A model generated the notes under the pieces. It searched no databases. It was not told where the DNA came from and worked only from the letters and a program-made list of their open reading frames with translations. A DNA stretch of 64,000 nt from Panopea generosa (taxonomy: Eukaryota > Mollusca > Bivalvia > Adapedonta > Hiatellidae): the NCBI GenBank assembly GCA_029582155.1, contig CM055901.1, forward strand, positions 41,751,616 to 41,815,615, read 5' to 3'. The position numbers were made by a program, and so were the translations under genes. Below, piece by piece: positions 1 through 12,285 of this stretch. Each line of letters opens with the position of its first letter. The first letter of the stretch is position 1.

Positions 1-1545
1 CGTGCAACATACACGTGCAACATACACGTAAAACATACACGTGAAAAATACACGTCACACATACACGTCAAACATACACGTGAAACATACACGTCAAACA
101 TACACGTCAAACATATACGTGCAACATACACGTCAAACATACACGTCAAATATACACGTGCAACATACACGTGCAAAATACACGTCAAACATACACGTGC
201 AACATACTACTCAAACATACACGTGAAACACACGTGAAACACCCGTTCAACATACATGTGCAAACATACACGTCAAACATACACGTAAAACATACACGTC
301 AAACATACACGTGAAAAACACGTGCAACATACACGTCAAACATACACGTGCAACATACACGTCACACATACACGTCACATATACACGTCAAATATACACG
401 TACAACATACACGTGAAACATACACGTCACACATACAAGTGCAACATACACGTGCAACATACACGTCACACATACACGTCACATATACACGTCGAATATA
501 CACGTACAGCATACACGTGAAACATACACGTCACACATACACGTGCAACATTCACGTCAAACATACACGTCAAACATACACGACAAATATACACGTGAAA
601 CATACATGTGAAACACACGTGCAACATACACGTCAAACATACACGACAGATATACACGTGAAACATACACGTGAAACACACGTGCAACATACACGTGCAA
701 CATACACGTCAAATATACACGTGTAACATACACGTCAAACATACACGGGAAAGATACACGTCAAACATACACGTCAAACATACACGTCAAACATAAACGT
801 GAAACAAACATATACGTGAAACATACACGTCAAAGATATACGTCAAACATACACGTCAAACATATACGTGAAACATACACGTCAAACATATCCGTCAAAC
901 ATACACGTCAAATATACACGTCAAACATACACGTGTAACATACACGTGAAACATACACGTCACACATACACGTGAAAGATACACGTCAAACATATACGTG
1001 AAACATACACGGGAAACATACACGTGAAACATACACTTGAAACATACACGTCAAATATACACGTCAAACATACACGTCAAACATATCCGTCAAACATACA
1101 CGTCAAACATACACATCAAACATACACGACAAACATACACGTCAAACATACACGTCAAATATACACGTGTAACATACACGTGAAACATACACGTCACACA
1201 TACACGTGAAAGATACACGTGAAACATATACGTGAAACATACACGTCAGACATATACGTCAAACATATACGTGAAAGATACACGTCAAACTCATACGTTA
1301 AACATACACGTCACACGTATACGTCAAACATACACGTCAAACATACACGTCAAACATATACGTCAAACATACACGTTAAACATATACGTCAAAGATACAC
1401 ATCAAATATACACGTAAAACATACACGTCAAAGATATACGTCAAACATACACGTCAAACATATACGTGAAACATACACGTCAAACATATACTTGAAACAT
1501 ATACGTCAAACATTTACTTGAAACATATACTTCAAACATATACAC
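1..1545. repeat. 13-bp satellite array
   Basis: Head-to-tail array of a 13-bp unit (ACGTCAAACATAC and variants), running from the left edge to about 1545. Common variants swap TCAA for TGAA or TGCA, or ACAC for ATAC. Three units make 39 nt, so frames stay open and give Thr/His/Ile/Val-rich 13-residue repeats in several frames on both strands; these are not genes. Each unit carries an ACGT palindrome and therefore a CpG. Variants are intermixed, with decay toward the right end. The array continues past the left edge. Confidence 0.97.
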
Positions 1546-1779
1546 ACAACGGTTAATAGCAGAGGCATTGAAACTTATTTTAACATAACATTAAAAAAAC
1601 AGAAAAGTGGAAAAACTTTGAGAAAATCTGTTGAAATATTTTTCAGTTTGAATCAGTTATTTTTATGTTTGATTTTGTGAGAACAATCCTTGCTGCTGCC
1701 TATTTCAACAGTAAAAAAAATTGCAAATGCTGGCAAAATATTTTTTTTTAAATAACATTGTACATGCCAATTCCGTTAT
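1546..1779. other. AT-rich spacer, nothing recognised
   Basis: AT-rich sequence between the 13-bp satellite and the first GTGAACTACGTTA motif. No coding signal, tRNA-like head or tandem structure was seen. Confidence 0.5.
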
Positions 1780-2519
1780 GTGAACTACGTTATATATTGA
1801 GTGAACACATTCATTTTTACCTGTATGACAACTATAATAACAATAAATACATGATTCTTTTTCTAAACTTTATTGAAACAATACAAAAACTGTTTAACAG
1901 AACAAATTTACCATGGACATATGTTTTCGTCATATATTTTCACTCTAAAATGTGTCTATCGAAAAATTTTTTATCTGTTTTACATACTTTTTAAAATGTA
2001 TTATTTAGAAGTTTAGTTTTGAAATGGCAAAATAATCTTTCAATACATGACAATACATTTAATTACAGGTATTATGCCTTCACTTTATACATAACTGAAG
2101 ATTGGAATTTGGAAGATGAAAAATCTGAAATACACTTTAGGACAAAATCTACTGGTGTGTGGTAACGTAGTTCACCATTCTATAATTTGAAGGCTATAAA
2201 TGTGTAACTTATAGTGTGTTTGGTTGCTGTTAATTTATGTTACAAACTTATTTATAACCAAAGCCAAATGCTTTCTTGGCAATTTTTTATTGAAATGAGT
2301 ATAAATTTTATACATCTAAAATTCCTATTTTACAATATTTAATATTTAAGTTTATTATGAAAACTGTGAATTCACTTATTAAATTGGACTAGCTGTGATG
2401 TAAATTGTAATGCTATATTTATTCAAAATAGACTTACAGTCACAACTGTTAAATATTGTTGACTAAGGATCTCATTAAAAAAGCAGGAATGTAAGGGCGC
2501 ATAGCTAATGCTGACTAGT

Positions 2520-4107
2520 ATTTGGTAACGTAGTTCACGTGTGAGCATACATAATTTTCAGCGAAATCCATCTGTATAATTGCATGATCAGCAGGTAATT
2601 TTTCTTTCAGTCTTTTAATCTCTTCATATTGTACCCTTACCCTCTAGCAGTGACTTCTGAAGTTTGATATTTCTCTCTTCATTATTTCAATAAACTCATC
2701 TTTTGGCTTTTCAATCTGAACTACCTGCATACGTTTAGTTTTTCTGCCTCTGTGATCTACTTTTACCCTCTGCCACTCTGTATACTTGAAACTCTCACTA
2801 TCATGATTTTCTATCTGTGATATTAATTCGTCATTTGTAGCTAATCTGATGTAAGCATCAGGAGTAGTAACATTCGTAATTCCGGCTGTACGCAGACCTT
2901 TTACTTTCAACGCCATATTTTGGTGCCTTTGGCAAAGACATGTTTTACGTGAACTGTAATGCACTAGTTTTATGTTTTGGGACCTGTAACTGCCAAAAGT
3001 GCTCAAATTTATTCTTATGTCTAGATATTCCGATCTAAATTTCACATGTAGGTTACATAATAAGTCGCTCAGGACTCTTTTCTGTTGTTTTCCATTTTAG
3101 GTTTTTGTACAATCTGCTTTACTGGGCAAACAAGCACTATTATCATCTCGTTCCATGAAATGTTCAACAGTTCTTCTAATTCTACATTTTTCTGCCAGTT
3201 TTCGTCTCTGAATCTAAGTCGGTCCTCTTTTTTTTCTCATCAACTTGCGTGTGTCCACGTTCATAGTCTCACATACCGCTGACAGCTGCCTTGATCTTTT
3301 CGCTGCATGACCACACACCAACACAGCTGCAGAATCTGTTGCATTTTTATAATCATCTACCATTGCTTCATGTAATTGCAACTTTTTTACAATGGATTTG
3401 TGTTTTCTTGGTGACAGTCAACCTGACCTTTACATTTTTTTTGTTCTGCTTCTAGGTGTATGTTCTGTTTCTGATCTTTCCGTGGGAGTTTCTTGTGGTA
3501 ATTTACTTGATCCAGGCATGTCTTCTGGCACATAATTATTTCCTGCTGATTCATTTACCTTCTTTTTATTAAGTCTGGATAACTTCGATCTTAGAACATT
3601 GTTCTTTTTGCGAACATTATAAAGACTCACTGTTAAATGTTGTATTTTAAACTCAGCTTTCTTCAATTCATTAGATTTTTTCTTACGACCTTTACTCTTA
3701 CATGTAGGAAAGTCCATCTTTACAGTGAGCTTGTTTGTAGTAGGAATCTGCAATGAAGACGTCCTCGTAAAGTCCATAGTTATTGTAGAATCACAAGGAC
3801 CATTTTCACCATTTATAATGTCCCTCTGTTCAGGCTCGTTAACGGTCATTTGGTTGTAACTATTATCATTTTTGATGTTATTGTTTCCTTGTTCGTGTTG
3901 TTGTTGTCTTGGCATGGATTCCCTCTTTTTTCTCATTGCTTTCTGTATTTTTTTCCTGTATTTCTTTAGTTTATTCTTTGGCAATTGGTCAGCAGGTATG
4001 TAATACTTCTGGACCCTTTTGGCTTCTTTTTTCATGTATTCTGAGCCCTTTGTGGCTTTCTGTCGTTCACGGTAGGCTTTTTGTATCTCTGCGCGTGTTT
4101 TTGCCAT
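2520..4107 (-). pseudogene. broken transposon-type ORF (AYRERQK...TCLCQRHQNM...DFAENY family)
   Basis: Read on the minus strand. It starts at the Met at 4107 (MAKTRAEIQKAYRERQK), with a very basic N-terminus, then a Lys/Arg-rich central part and possible coiled coil down to about 3430. There the frame shifts. It continues through 'LSPRKHKSIVKK', 'VEHFMERDDNSACLPSK' and 'KRVLSDLLCNLHVKF', interrupted by TAG and TAA stops near 3217 and 3100. It then reads the clear block RKTCLCQRHQNMALKVKGL (about 2970-2910). After a further stop near 2645 it ends in KLPADHAIIQMDFAENYVC and runs straight into a copy of the 13-bp motif (2538-2524). From memory, proteins of this family have the blocks in this order, with DFAENY near the start of a putative catalytic region. 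If so, the C-terminal half is missing. At least one frameshift and three stops make it non-functional. No biochemical function is claimed. Confidence 0.6.
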
Positions 4108-4500
4108 TTTCTGAAGTGATAAAAACAATTATGATCAAAAATAAATTTAAGTGAACTACGTTACAATTTGGTGAACTACGTTACCATATCCAGCATGCTC
4201 TCCTTGTGTTATACCTATATTTGCATATAATGTAGCAATAACACATCACAGAGTCATCATATTAGTACCAGAAAATGTATAAAGTAAATATATATCAGTA
4301 GGTTAACTTACTCGATCCATTCAAAACGATGACTAGTCAAAATATTATTATTTGTGTCGTTCCTACTTCACGAAATCAAAAAATAGACGCGCCATCTTTG
4401 TTTAGACAGAACACCTTGAAGAGTATTCAGTGTCTGTGTGTATTGCTCCTCGAAAAATTAGTTCTAGGATTAAATATTAGGCAAAATGCTGTTTGGATAA

Positions 4501-4645
4501 TAACGTAGTTCACAGTAACGTAGTTCACAAAAATATGTTTTAGTCTGTCTGGCGTAATAAGCACGAAACAAAGTATGTAATGAGAAATAGGCATACCTTT
4601 GTTTTTACTGTAATATGGAAGTAATGTATGGTAACGTAGTTCACC
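4501..4645. repeat. motif cluster TAACGTAGTTCAC x3
   Basis: Three copies of TAACGTAGTTCAC in one orientation, two of them separated by only 2 bp (4501-4513, 4516-4528) and a third at 4630-4645. A fourth with one substitution lies at 4818-4832. Two opposite-orientation copies sit at 4151-4163 and 4171-4185. This is the densest part of the dispersed motif set and lies upstream of the broken ORF in its reading direction. Confidence 0.85.
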
Positions 4646-4832
4646 AATTTATGTAAAAATACAGAGGGTCAATTTTGAGTGAATTTTTGAAAAAAATATC
4701 GACGACATATGAACAAAATAATTTCATACTGTACCTGTTCCATGTTTAGACTGTCTTCGAGACTGATCATAGTGTACATCCATGCAAGTATCCATTTCTT
4801 AATGTTTAGCTCAAAATGGTAATGTAGTTCAC

Positions 4833-6025
4833 ATGGATTTCTGTGACAAGACAGTATGGATAAAAAAAAAATTATGTTTTTACACTGCTCCAAAACAGGT
4901 TTCCTAAGTTGTCTTTATACATGTCACCTATACAATGACATGCAATAACAGCATACAAAAAGACTTATCTGGCAGAGTTAGTAGACCAAAGTAAGCTACC
5001 CAGAGTTGTGACAGGGTATTTTTGCCAATTTTAGACCCTACTTTACGTATATAATGTTAAAAAAGTACCATTGTCAGCGGCCAAACATTTTTTAAAAGAA
5101 GATAATAACCCTAGCCTTATATCAAACTAGATATAATATACCTCCGACTTTTAATTATGGAAGAATATGCTTGAAACAGCAGTTTTACGTAATTTTCCAC
5201 TTTTCTGGCTTTTTGATGATAAGTGTCTTTCCCGTTAATAGATCATGATTAGTTCAGTACTTCAAAACCACGCAGTCATCATCGCGGCCATTTATCGAAC
5301 TCGTTGAGATCATGTAAGATGTGTATGCATATATACACACATCAGAAACGTCGCCTATTGACATTCCTGAAACAAACAAGAAACGTTTAAGTTTAATTTC
5401 TTTGTTTTAGATGATTTTTGTGTACATTGTCTTGTTAATTCCGAAGATCAACAACATCAAGGATATTCACCGGGTGATTCAGAAATGACATCATGCCCTT
5501 TTTATGTTTTTATACACAAATATCAAGTCATTGGGTGTGACTTTCACGTGGCCGCTTTTAAGAGATGAACAAACATGAACCGATTCAGTTTTATCAAAAG
5601 AAAGTTTAAAAAAAGGTTAATGCTAACGTTTATTTGTGAACTTCAGTAAACAAACTGAATTTCAACCTTGTGATTTAAGGTCAAAAGGGGTCAAAAATAC
5701 CAAACTGAAAGTTCATGATATTTGACTATTATTGGTTATTACATGTTGATTAGTTAGATATAACGGATAAACGCCAAATTTAGACCTCCACTTTTCAGTT
5801 GTAGCGAAATTAGCCTACTCGTTTTTAAAATTGTCACTAAATATTTGAATGCCAGCATGGTGATACTTAATCATGTTCAGTGAAGGAGAGTTCAGTGCTC
5901 TTTGTGCACTTAATCAAAATAAGAGAAATCGTTGACAGAGTTACACAAAATGATTTAAAATAGAAAAAGAAAAAAGGAGCATTTACATGTGGCACGTGCG
6001 TACTACACTATTCTCAAACGGTAAA
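4833..6025. other. non-coding spacer, nothing recognised
   Basis: AT-rich sequence with no convincing ORF, tRNA-like head or tandem repeat. The GTGAACTACGTTA motif is absent beyond 4832. Confidence 0.5.
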
Positions 6026-6029
6026 CTTT

Positions 6030-8470
6030 TCTTGTGTTACATATGTACGTCCATATATAATTCCGCATGTTTTATGCTACATGAAAGTCCAAATATAATT
6101 CCTTATTTTTGTGCTTGTGTTGCATGCACGTTCATATATAATTCCTTATGTTTCTGCGTGTGTTGCATGCACGTCCATATGTAATTCCTTATGTTTTTGC
6201 GTGTGTTGCATGCATGTCCATATGTAATTCCTTATGTTTTTGCGTGTGTTGCATGTACGTCCATATGTAATTCCTTATGTTTTTGCGTGTGTTGCATGCA
6301 CGTCCATATTATGTAATTCCTTATGTTTTTACGTGTGTTACATCTATGTCCATATATAATTCCTTATGTTTTTGCTTGTGTTGCATGCACGTCCATATAT
6401 AATTCCTTATGTTTTTGTTTGTGTTGCATGCACGCCCATATGTAATTCCTTATGTTTTTGCGTGTGTTGCATGCACGTCCATATGTAATTCCTTTTGTTT
6501 TTGCGTGTGTTGCATGCACGTCCATATTATGTAATTCCTTCTGTTTTTGCGTGTGTTGCATGCACGTCCATATTATGTAATTCCTTATGTTTTTGTTTGT
6601 GTTGCATGCACGTCCATATGTAATTCCTTATGTTTTTGCGTGTGTTGCATGCACGTCCATATGTAATTCCTTTTGTTTTTGCGTGTGTTGCATGCACGTC
6701 CATATTATGTAATTCCTTATGTTTTTGCGTGTGTTGCATGCAAGTCCATTTATAATTCCTTATGTTTTTACGTGTGTTACATCTATGTCACTATATAATT
6801 CCTTATGTTTTTGCTTGTGTTGCATGCACGTCCATATATAATTCCTTATGTTTTTGCGTGTGTTGCATGCACGTCCATATGTAATTCCTTTTGTTTTTGC
6901 GTGTGTTGCATGCACGTCCATATTATGTAATTCCTTATGTTTTTGCGTGTGTTGCATGCACGTCCATATTATGTAATTCCTTATGTTTTTGTTTGTGTTG
7001 CATGCACGTCCATATGTAATTCCTTATGTTTTTGCGTGTGTTGCATGCACGTCCATATGTAATTCCTTTTGTTTTTGCGTGTGTTGCATGCACGTCCATA
7101 TTATGTAATTCCTTATGTTTTTGCGTGTGTTGCATGCAAGTCCATTTATAATTCCTTATGTTTTTACGTGTGTTACATCTATGTCACTATATAATTCCTT
7201 ATGTTTTTTCTTGTGTTGCATGCACGTCCATATGTAATTCCTTATGTTTTTGCGTGTGTAACATGCAAGTCCATTTATAATTCCTTATGTTTTACGTGTG
7301 TTACATCTATGTCACTATATAATTCCTTATGTTTTTTCTTGTGTTGCATACACGTCCATATGTAATTCCTTATGTTTTTGCTTGTGTTGCATGCACGTCC
7401 ATATGTAATTCCTTATGTTTTTGCGTGTGTTGCATGCACGTCCATATGTAATTCCTTTTGTTTTTTCTTGTGTTGCATGCACGTCCATATGTAATTCCTT
7501 ATGTTTTTGCTTGTGTTGCATGCACGTCCATATGTAATTCCTTATGTTTTTGCGTGTGTTGCATGCACGTCCATATGTAATTCCTTTTGTTTTTGCGTGT
7601 GTTGCATGCACGTCCATATGTGATTCCTTTTGTTTTTGCGTGTGTTGCATGCAAGTCCATATGTAATTCCTTATGTTTTTGCGTGTGTTGCATGCACGTC
7701 CATATGTAATTCCTTTTGTTTTTTCTTGTGTTGCATGCACGTCCATATGTAATTCCTTATGTTTTTGCTTGTGTTGCATGCACGTCCATATGTAATTCCT
7801 TATGTTTTTGCGTGTGTTGCATGCACGTCCATATGTAATTCCTTTTGTTTTTGCGTGTGTTGCATGCACGTCCATATGTGATTCCTTATGTTTTTGCGTA
7901 TGTTGCATGCAAGTCCATTTATAATTCCTTATGTTTTTACGTGTGTTACATCTATGTCCATATATAATTCCTTATGTTTTTGCTTGTGTTGCATGCACGT
8001 CCATATGTAATTCCTTATGTTTTTGCTTGTGTTGCATGCACGTCCATATGTAATTCCTTACGTTTTTGCGTGTGTTGCATGCACGTCCATATGTAATTCC
8101 TTATGTTTTTGCGCGTGTTGCATGCATGTCCATATTATGTATTTCCTTATGTTTTTACGTGTGTTACATCTATGTCCATATATAATTCCTTATGTTTTTG
8201 TTTGTTTTGCATGCACGTTCATATATAATTCCATATGTTTTTGCGTGTGTTACATGTACGTCCATACATAATTCCCTATGTTTTTGCGTGTGTCACATGC
8301 ACGTCCATATGTAATTCCTTACGTTTTTGCGTGTTTTGCATGCACGCCCATATGAAATTCCTTATGTTTTTGCGTGTGTTGCATGCATGTCCATATGTAA
8401 TTCATTATGTTTTTTCGTCTGCTACATGTACGTCTTTTGCTTGTGTTATATATATGTCCGTATATAATTC
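6030..8470. repeat. 43-bp satellite array
   Basis: Tandem array of a 43-bp unit: TTCCTTATGTTTTTGCGTGT followed by GTTGCATGCACGTCCATATG and TAA. Spacing was checked at 6185 to 6228. There are roughly 55 units, with TTAT-insertion variants (CATATTATGTAA) and ACGTGTGTTACATCTATGTC variants that recur together. This points to higher-order copying: 6560-6790, 6930-7180 and 7330-7940 share unit order. 43 is not a multiple of 3, so long open frames such as the 193-residue one on the minus strand are artefacts of a stop-poor repeat. Confidence 0.96.
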
Positions 8471-10480
8471 CTGATGGTAATGCTTGTGTTATATTCCTTA
8501 TGGTTATGCTTATGTTACATTCCTTATGGTTATGCTTATGTTATATACATTATGGTTATGCTTGTGTAACATACCTTATGGTTATGCTTGTGTTATATTC
8601 ATTATGGTTATGCTTGTGTTACACGTATTATGGTTATGTTTTTGTTGTATTTCATATGGTTATGCTTGTGTTATAATCCTTATGGTTATGGGTTATGTTT
8701 GTGTTATATTCCTAAAGGTTATGTTTGTTTTGTATTCCTTACGGTTATTCTTGTATTATATTCCTTATGGTTATGCTTGTGTTGCATTTGTTATGGTTAT
8801 GCTTCTGTTATATACCATTATGGTTATGTTTGTTTTACATTCTTTATGGCTATGCTTGTGTTATATTCCTTATGGTTATGCTTGTGTTATATTCTTTATG
8901 ATTATGCTTGTGTTTCATTCCTTATGGTTATGATTGTGTTATATTCCTTATGGTTATGCTTGTGTTAAATACTTTATGGCTATGCTTGTGTTACATTGCT
9001 TATGGTTATGTTTGTGTTATATTCCTTATGGTTATGCTTGTGTTATATTCCTTATGGTTATGCTTGTGTTAAATACTTTATGGCCATGCTTGTGTTACAT
9101 TGCTTATGGTTATGTTTGTGTTATATTCCTTATGGTTATGCTTGTGTTATATTCCTTATGGTTATGCTTGTGTAACATTTTTCATGGCTATGCTTGTCTT
9201 ACTTTCCTTATGGTTATGTTAGTGTTGTATTCCTGATGGTTATGCTTGTGTTACATTCCTTATGGTTATACTTGTGTTAGATTTCTTATGGTTATTCTTT
9301 GGTTATATTCCTGATGGTTATGTTTGTGTTACATTCCTTATGGTTATACTTGTGTTACATTCCTTATGGTTATGTTTGTGTTATATTCCTGATGGTTTTA
9401 TTCATTATGTTTGTTTTGTATTCCTTACGGTTATGCTTGTGTTACAGTTCCTTATGGTTATGCTTTTGTTGCATTCCTTATGGTTATGATTATGTTATAT
9501 TTCTTATGGTTATGTTTGTGTTACATTCCATGCTTGTGTTGCATTCCGTATGGTTATACTTGTGTTATATACCATTATGGTTATGTTTGTGTTACATTCA
9601 ATATGGCTATGCTTGTATTATATTTCCTATGGTTATGATTGTGTTATATTCCTTATCGTTATGCTTGTGTTATATTCCTTATCGTTATGTTTGTGTTACG
9701 TTACTTATGATTATGGTTTTGTTATATTCATTATCGCCATGCTTGTGTTATATTCCTTATGGTTATGTCTGTGTTATATTCCTTGTGGTTATGCATATGT
9801 TATATTCCTTATGGTTATGCTTGTGTTATATTCCATTATGGTTATGTTTGTGTTACATTCTTCATCGTTATGCTTGTGTTATATTCCTTATGGTTATGCT
9901 TGTGTTAAATTATTAATGGTTATGTTTGTGTTATATTCCTTATGGTTATGGGTTATGCTTGTGTTACATTCCTTATGGTTATGTTTGTGTTATATTCCTT
10001 ATTGTTATGCTTGTGTTAAATTATTTATGGTTATGTTTGTGTTATATTCCTTATGGTTATGGGCTATGCTTGTGTTACATTACTTATGGTTATGCTTGGG
10101 TTATATTCATTATGGTTATGCTTGTGTTACATTCTTTATGGTTATGCTTGGGTTATATTCCTTGTGGTTATGTTTGTGTTATATTCATTTTGGTTATGTT
10201 TGTGTTGTATTCCTTATGATTATACTTGTGTTACATTCCTACTGTTATGCTTGTTTTATATTCTTTATGGCTATGCTTGTGTTACATTCCTGATGATTAT
10301 GCTTGTGTTACATTCCTCATGGCTATGCTTGTGTTGCATTCCTTATGGTTATGTTTTGGTTACATTCCTTATGGTTATTCTTTTGTTACATTCCTTACGG
10401 TTATGCGTGTGTTACATTCCTTGTGGTTATGCTTGTGTTACATGCCTTAAGGATATGCTTGTGTTATATATACGTTTCAT
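8470..10480. repeat. 26-bp satellite array
   Basis: Tandem array of a 26-bp unit, ATTCCTTATGGTTATGCTTG + TGTTAT, spacing checked at 9022 to 9048; about 75 units. It follows the 43-bp array with no spacer and shares its ATTCCTTATG start and TTGTGTT stretch. The 26-mer therefore looks like a 43-mer that lost GCATGCACGTCCATATG-type sequence. The right end dissolves into TA/CA-rich degenerate copies at 10460-10570. Open frames of up to 247 residues inside it are repeat artefacts. Confidence 0.95.
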
Positions 10481-10574
10481 ATATCATACATACTATTTAT
10501 GGATGTGTTCATACTTTATGCACATGTTTGTGTCACATATATTTTTGTCACATGTGCGTTCATATATATATATC

Positions 10575-12004
10575 GTTATTGATGAAGTCTTATGTTAAAA
10601 CCCCCTTGTCAGCATTTACAAAGTACCTGTCTGGTCTATCTCGGCAACAGTAACTTGAACACCGGTCTTTGTTTAAAAAATCAATATTAAATAAATCGAT
10701 TTTTTTTCTAATTACATTCCAAAAGTGAATGACATTAAAGAAAATGACCACGTGAATGGTTTGAACAAACACCCTTTGTTGATCTGTCTTATTTTCTCAA
10801 CTTTGCAGTGTTTGCACTAATTACAAATACTGTTCAATGCATGCATTATCTTTGTCAACTCCATCATTCTTCGGTATTAGGGTAATCGGCGAGGTGTTCC
10901 GAATGGTCAAAGCATGTGTTTATACCTGGAACCTGCGTACTACTACTGCATGTACTTGGTAGTGATGGAGATTTTTTATTAAAATAAGTCCTCAAATGCT
11001 CATAAATCCTATAAACATTTATTTTAACGTCAGTGATGTCTTATTGAAGTGTATGCTATACCAGCTTTTGCTCTATCTGCAGCAAGAAATCACAACAACT
11101 ATGAACCATTTTGAAAATATTTCAAACCAAATTACATAGGGAGGCAACAGTGTAGTGAGTCGGAATGTGTACCTATGACTTCTCTTAATTTTGTTTTACA
11201 TTGGGGACCGGATAATGCCAACAGTAAACAAGCAAACAACAGTGGTAACACTGCTTTACCAAAGTTGACGGTCAGGATTAAGATAAAACAACACTAGGTT
11301 TTATCATCAGAACTGTTTATTTATAGCTGATATAACAAACTCCAGCAATTTATAAAAGTGTACAAGTATTTTCATGTTAGTCCCCACCCCACCGCAATCT
11401 CTTTTCATGAACACATTTATCAAAACTAAATACTACGACAACCTTTGTCAATCAATTAAGCATAACTTAAAATACCAAATAAACAAAGTCATCTACCTGT
11501 ACAATTTATGAGCATTGAACTTCAAATTCGTTTATGGTTGAGTTGAACAATCATTACAATTAAATTTAAATATATTGTAATCACAAAATAAAAACAACTA
11601 ATTACATTCAGAATTTAGGAAAAATTATGAAGCTAGATATAAACAGTTATTAGCAAGATACACGATACACGATACACAATACACAATACACGATACACGA
11701 TGTTTTATTGAATAAATAAAGACCTCTGGACCAAAATACAACAAAAGAAGTTAATCATTCATGTTTTACAGAGTTGTGTTACACTATACTAAATGTACAT
11801 TATAAGTGTATGCAAATGTTACAATATAATGTGAAACTATGTTTCATCTATTTTTAACATCTTTGTTATAAAAAAACTTTTTTTTTTCTTATAGTATCTG
11901 GATTCTTCGTTTGAAGTAATCAGTAAAAATCTGTACCATATACCAATTATACAAATATGTTTTGGAATTCAAAAAAGAAATCTTTTTTTTCTCTCAATGT
12001 TCAA
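10575..12004. other. non-coding spacer
   Basis: No gene or transposon recognised apart from the short GATACAC microsatellite at 11657. Short frames here have no domain or compositional support. Confidence 0.45.
11657..11702. repeat. 7-bp microsatellite (GATACAC)n
   Basis: Six and a half tandem copies of GATACAC/AATACAC, followed by ordinary AT-rich sequence. Confidence 0.9.
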
Positions 12005-12285
12005 ATGATGATTAATTTCAATATTAAATCTGTGAGAGGAGCAGCGAACACGTTCCAGCGGCCGTTTTCAAGAGATTGAAAGAAAAATTAAGGTTTACAT
12101 ATCTTCCGGATTCAGTGAGGATTTAATATTTTATGCTTATATGTATCACATATTGACGCGTTGATTATATAATCATGCCAAGTTCGAGATATATAATCTG
12201 AGATCCTTTGTTTAAATGGTAAGACAAATAGGTTCATGTCCCCAACATCTTGTGCGAGCCACACATCACAAGTCAATGGTCCGAG
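12005..12285 (-). pseudogene. LINE ORF2 C-terminal fragment
   Basis: The minus-strand frame reads TLGPLTCDVWLAQDVGD, then FVLPFKQRISDYISRTWHDY and YKHKILN. This is the spacing seen in the region after the RT domain of many LINE proteins (VW..Q.VG...FKQRL.D...Q.W...YK..K); the LINE at 47109 has FKQRVQETFIQ at the same point. Further along, a degraded LENGRWN stretch may correspond to the GRY/GRW block. It abuts a LINE of opposite orientation near 12285. The fragment is truncated at both ends. Confidence 0.5.

Larger units (their letters stand above)
1780..4832 (-). mobile_element. DNA-transposon-like remnant with dispersed 13-bp motif
   Basis: About nine copies of GTGAACTACGTTA or its complement bracket a broken minus-strand ORF: 1780-1792 (+), 2161-2176 (-), 2524-2538 (-), 4151-4163 (+), 4171-4185 (+), 4501-4513 (-), 4516-4528 (-), 4630-4645 (-) and 4818-4832 (-, one change). 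Several extend to the 15-16-mer GGTGAACTACGTTACC. Copies occur in both orientations on both sides of the ORF, as transposase-binding subterminal repeats do. The limits given are simply the outermost copies; true termini and target duplications were not found. The ORF belongs to a family I remember as large and uncharacterised in fish, cnidarians and molluscs. That the unit is a transposon is inference. Confidence 0.5.

Noticed and set aside
41..1521. Thr/His/Val-rich ORFs in the first 1.5 kb on both strands
   Set aside because: Translations of the 13-bp satellite; three units equal 39 nt, which keeps several frames open.
6364..7908. Minus-strand ORFs with MQHTQKHKELHMDVHATHAKT repeats
   Set aside because: Product of the 43-bp satellite; no start context and every frame reads similarly.
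6030..8470. CRISPR array
   Set aside because: Units are contiguous with no unique spacers; the sequence is eukaryotic in character.
8017..10653. Long plus-strand ORFs rich in Cys, Leu, Tyr and Met (up to 247 residues)
   Set aside because: Translations of the stop-poor 26-bp satellite; multiple overlapping frames and no non-repeat portion.
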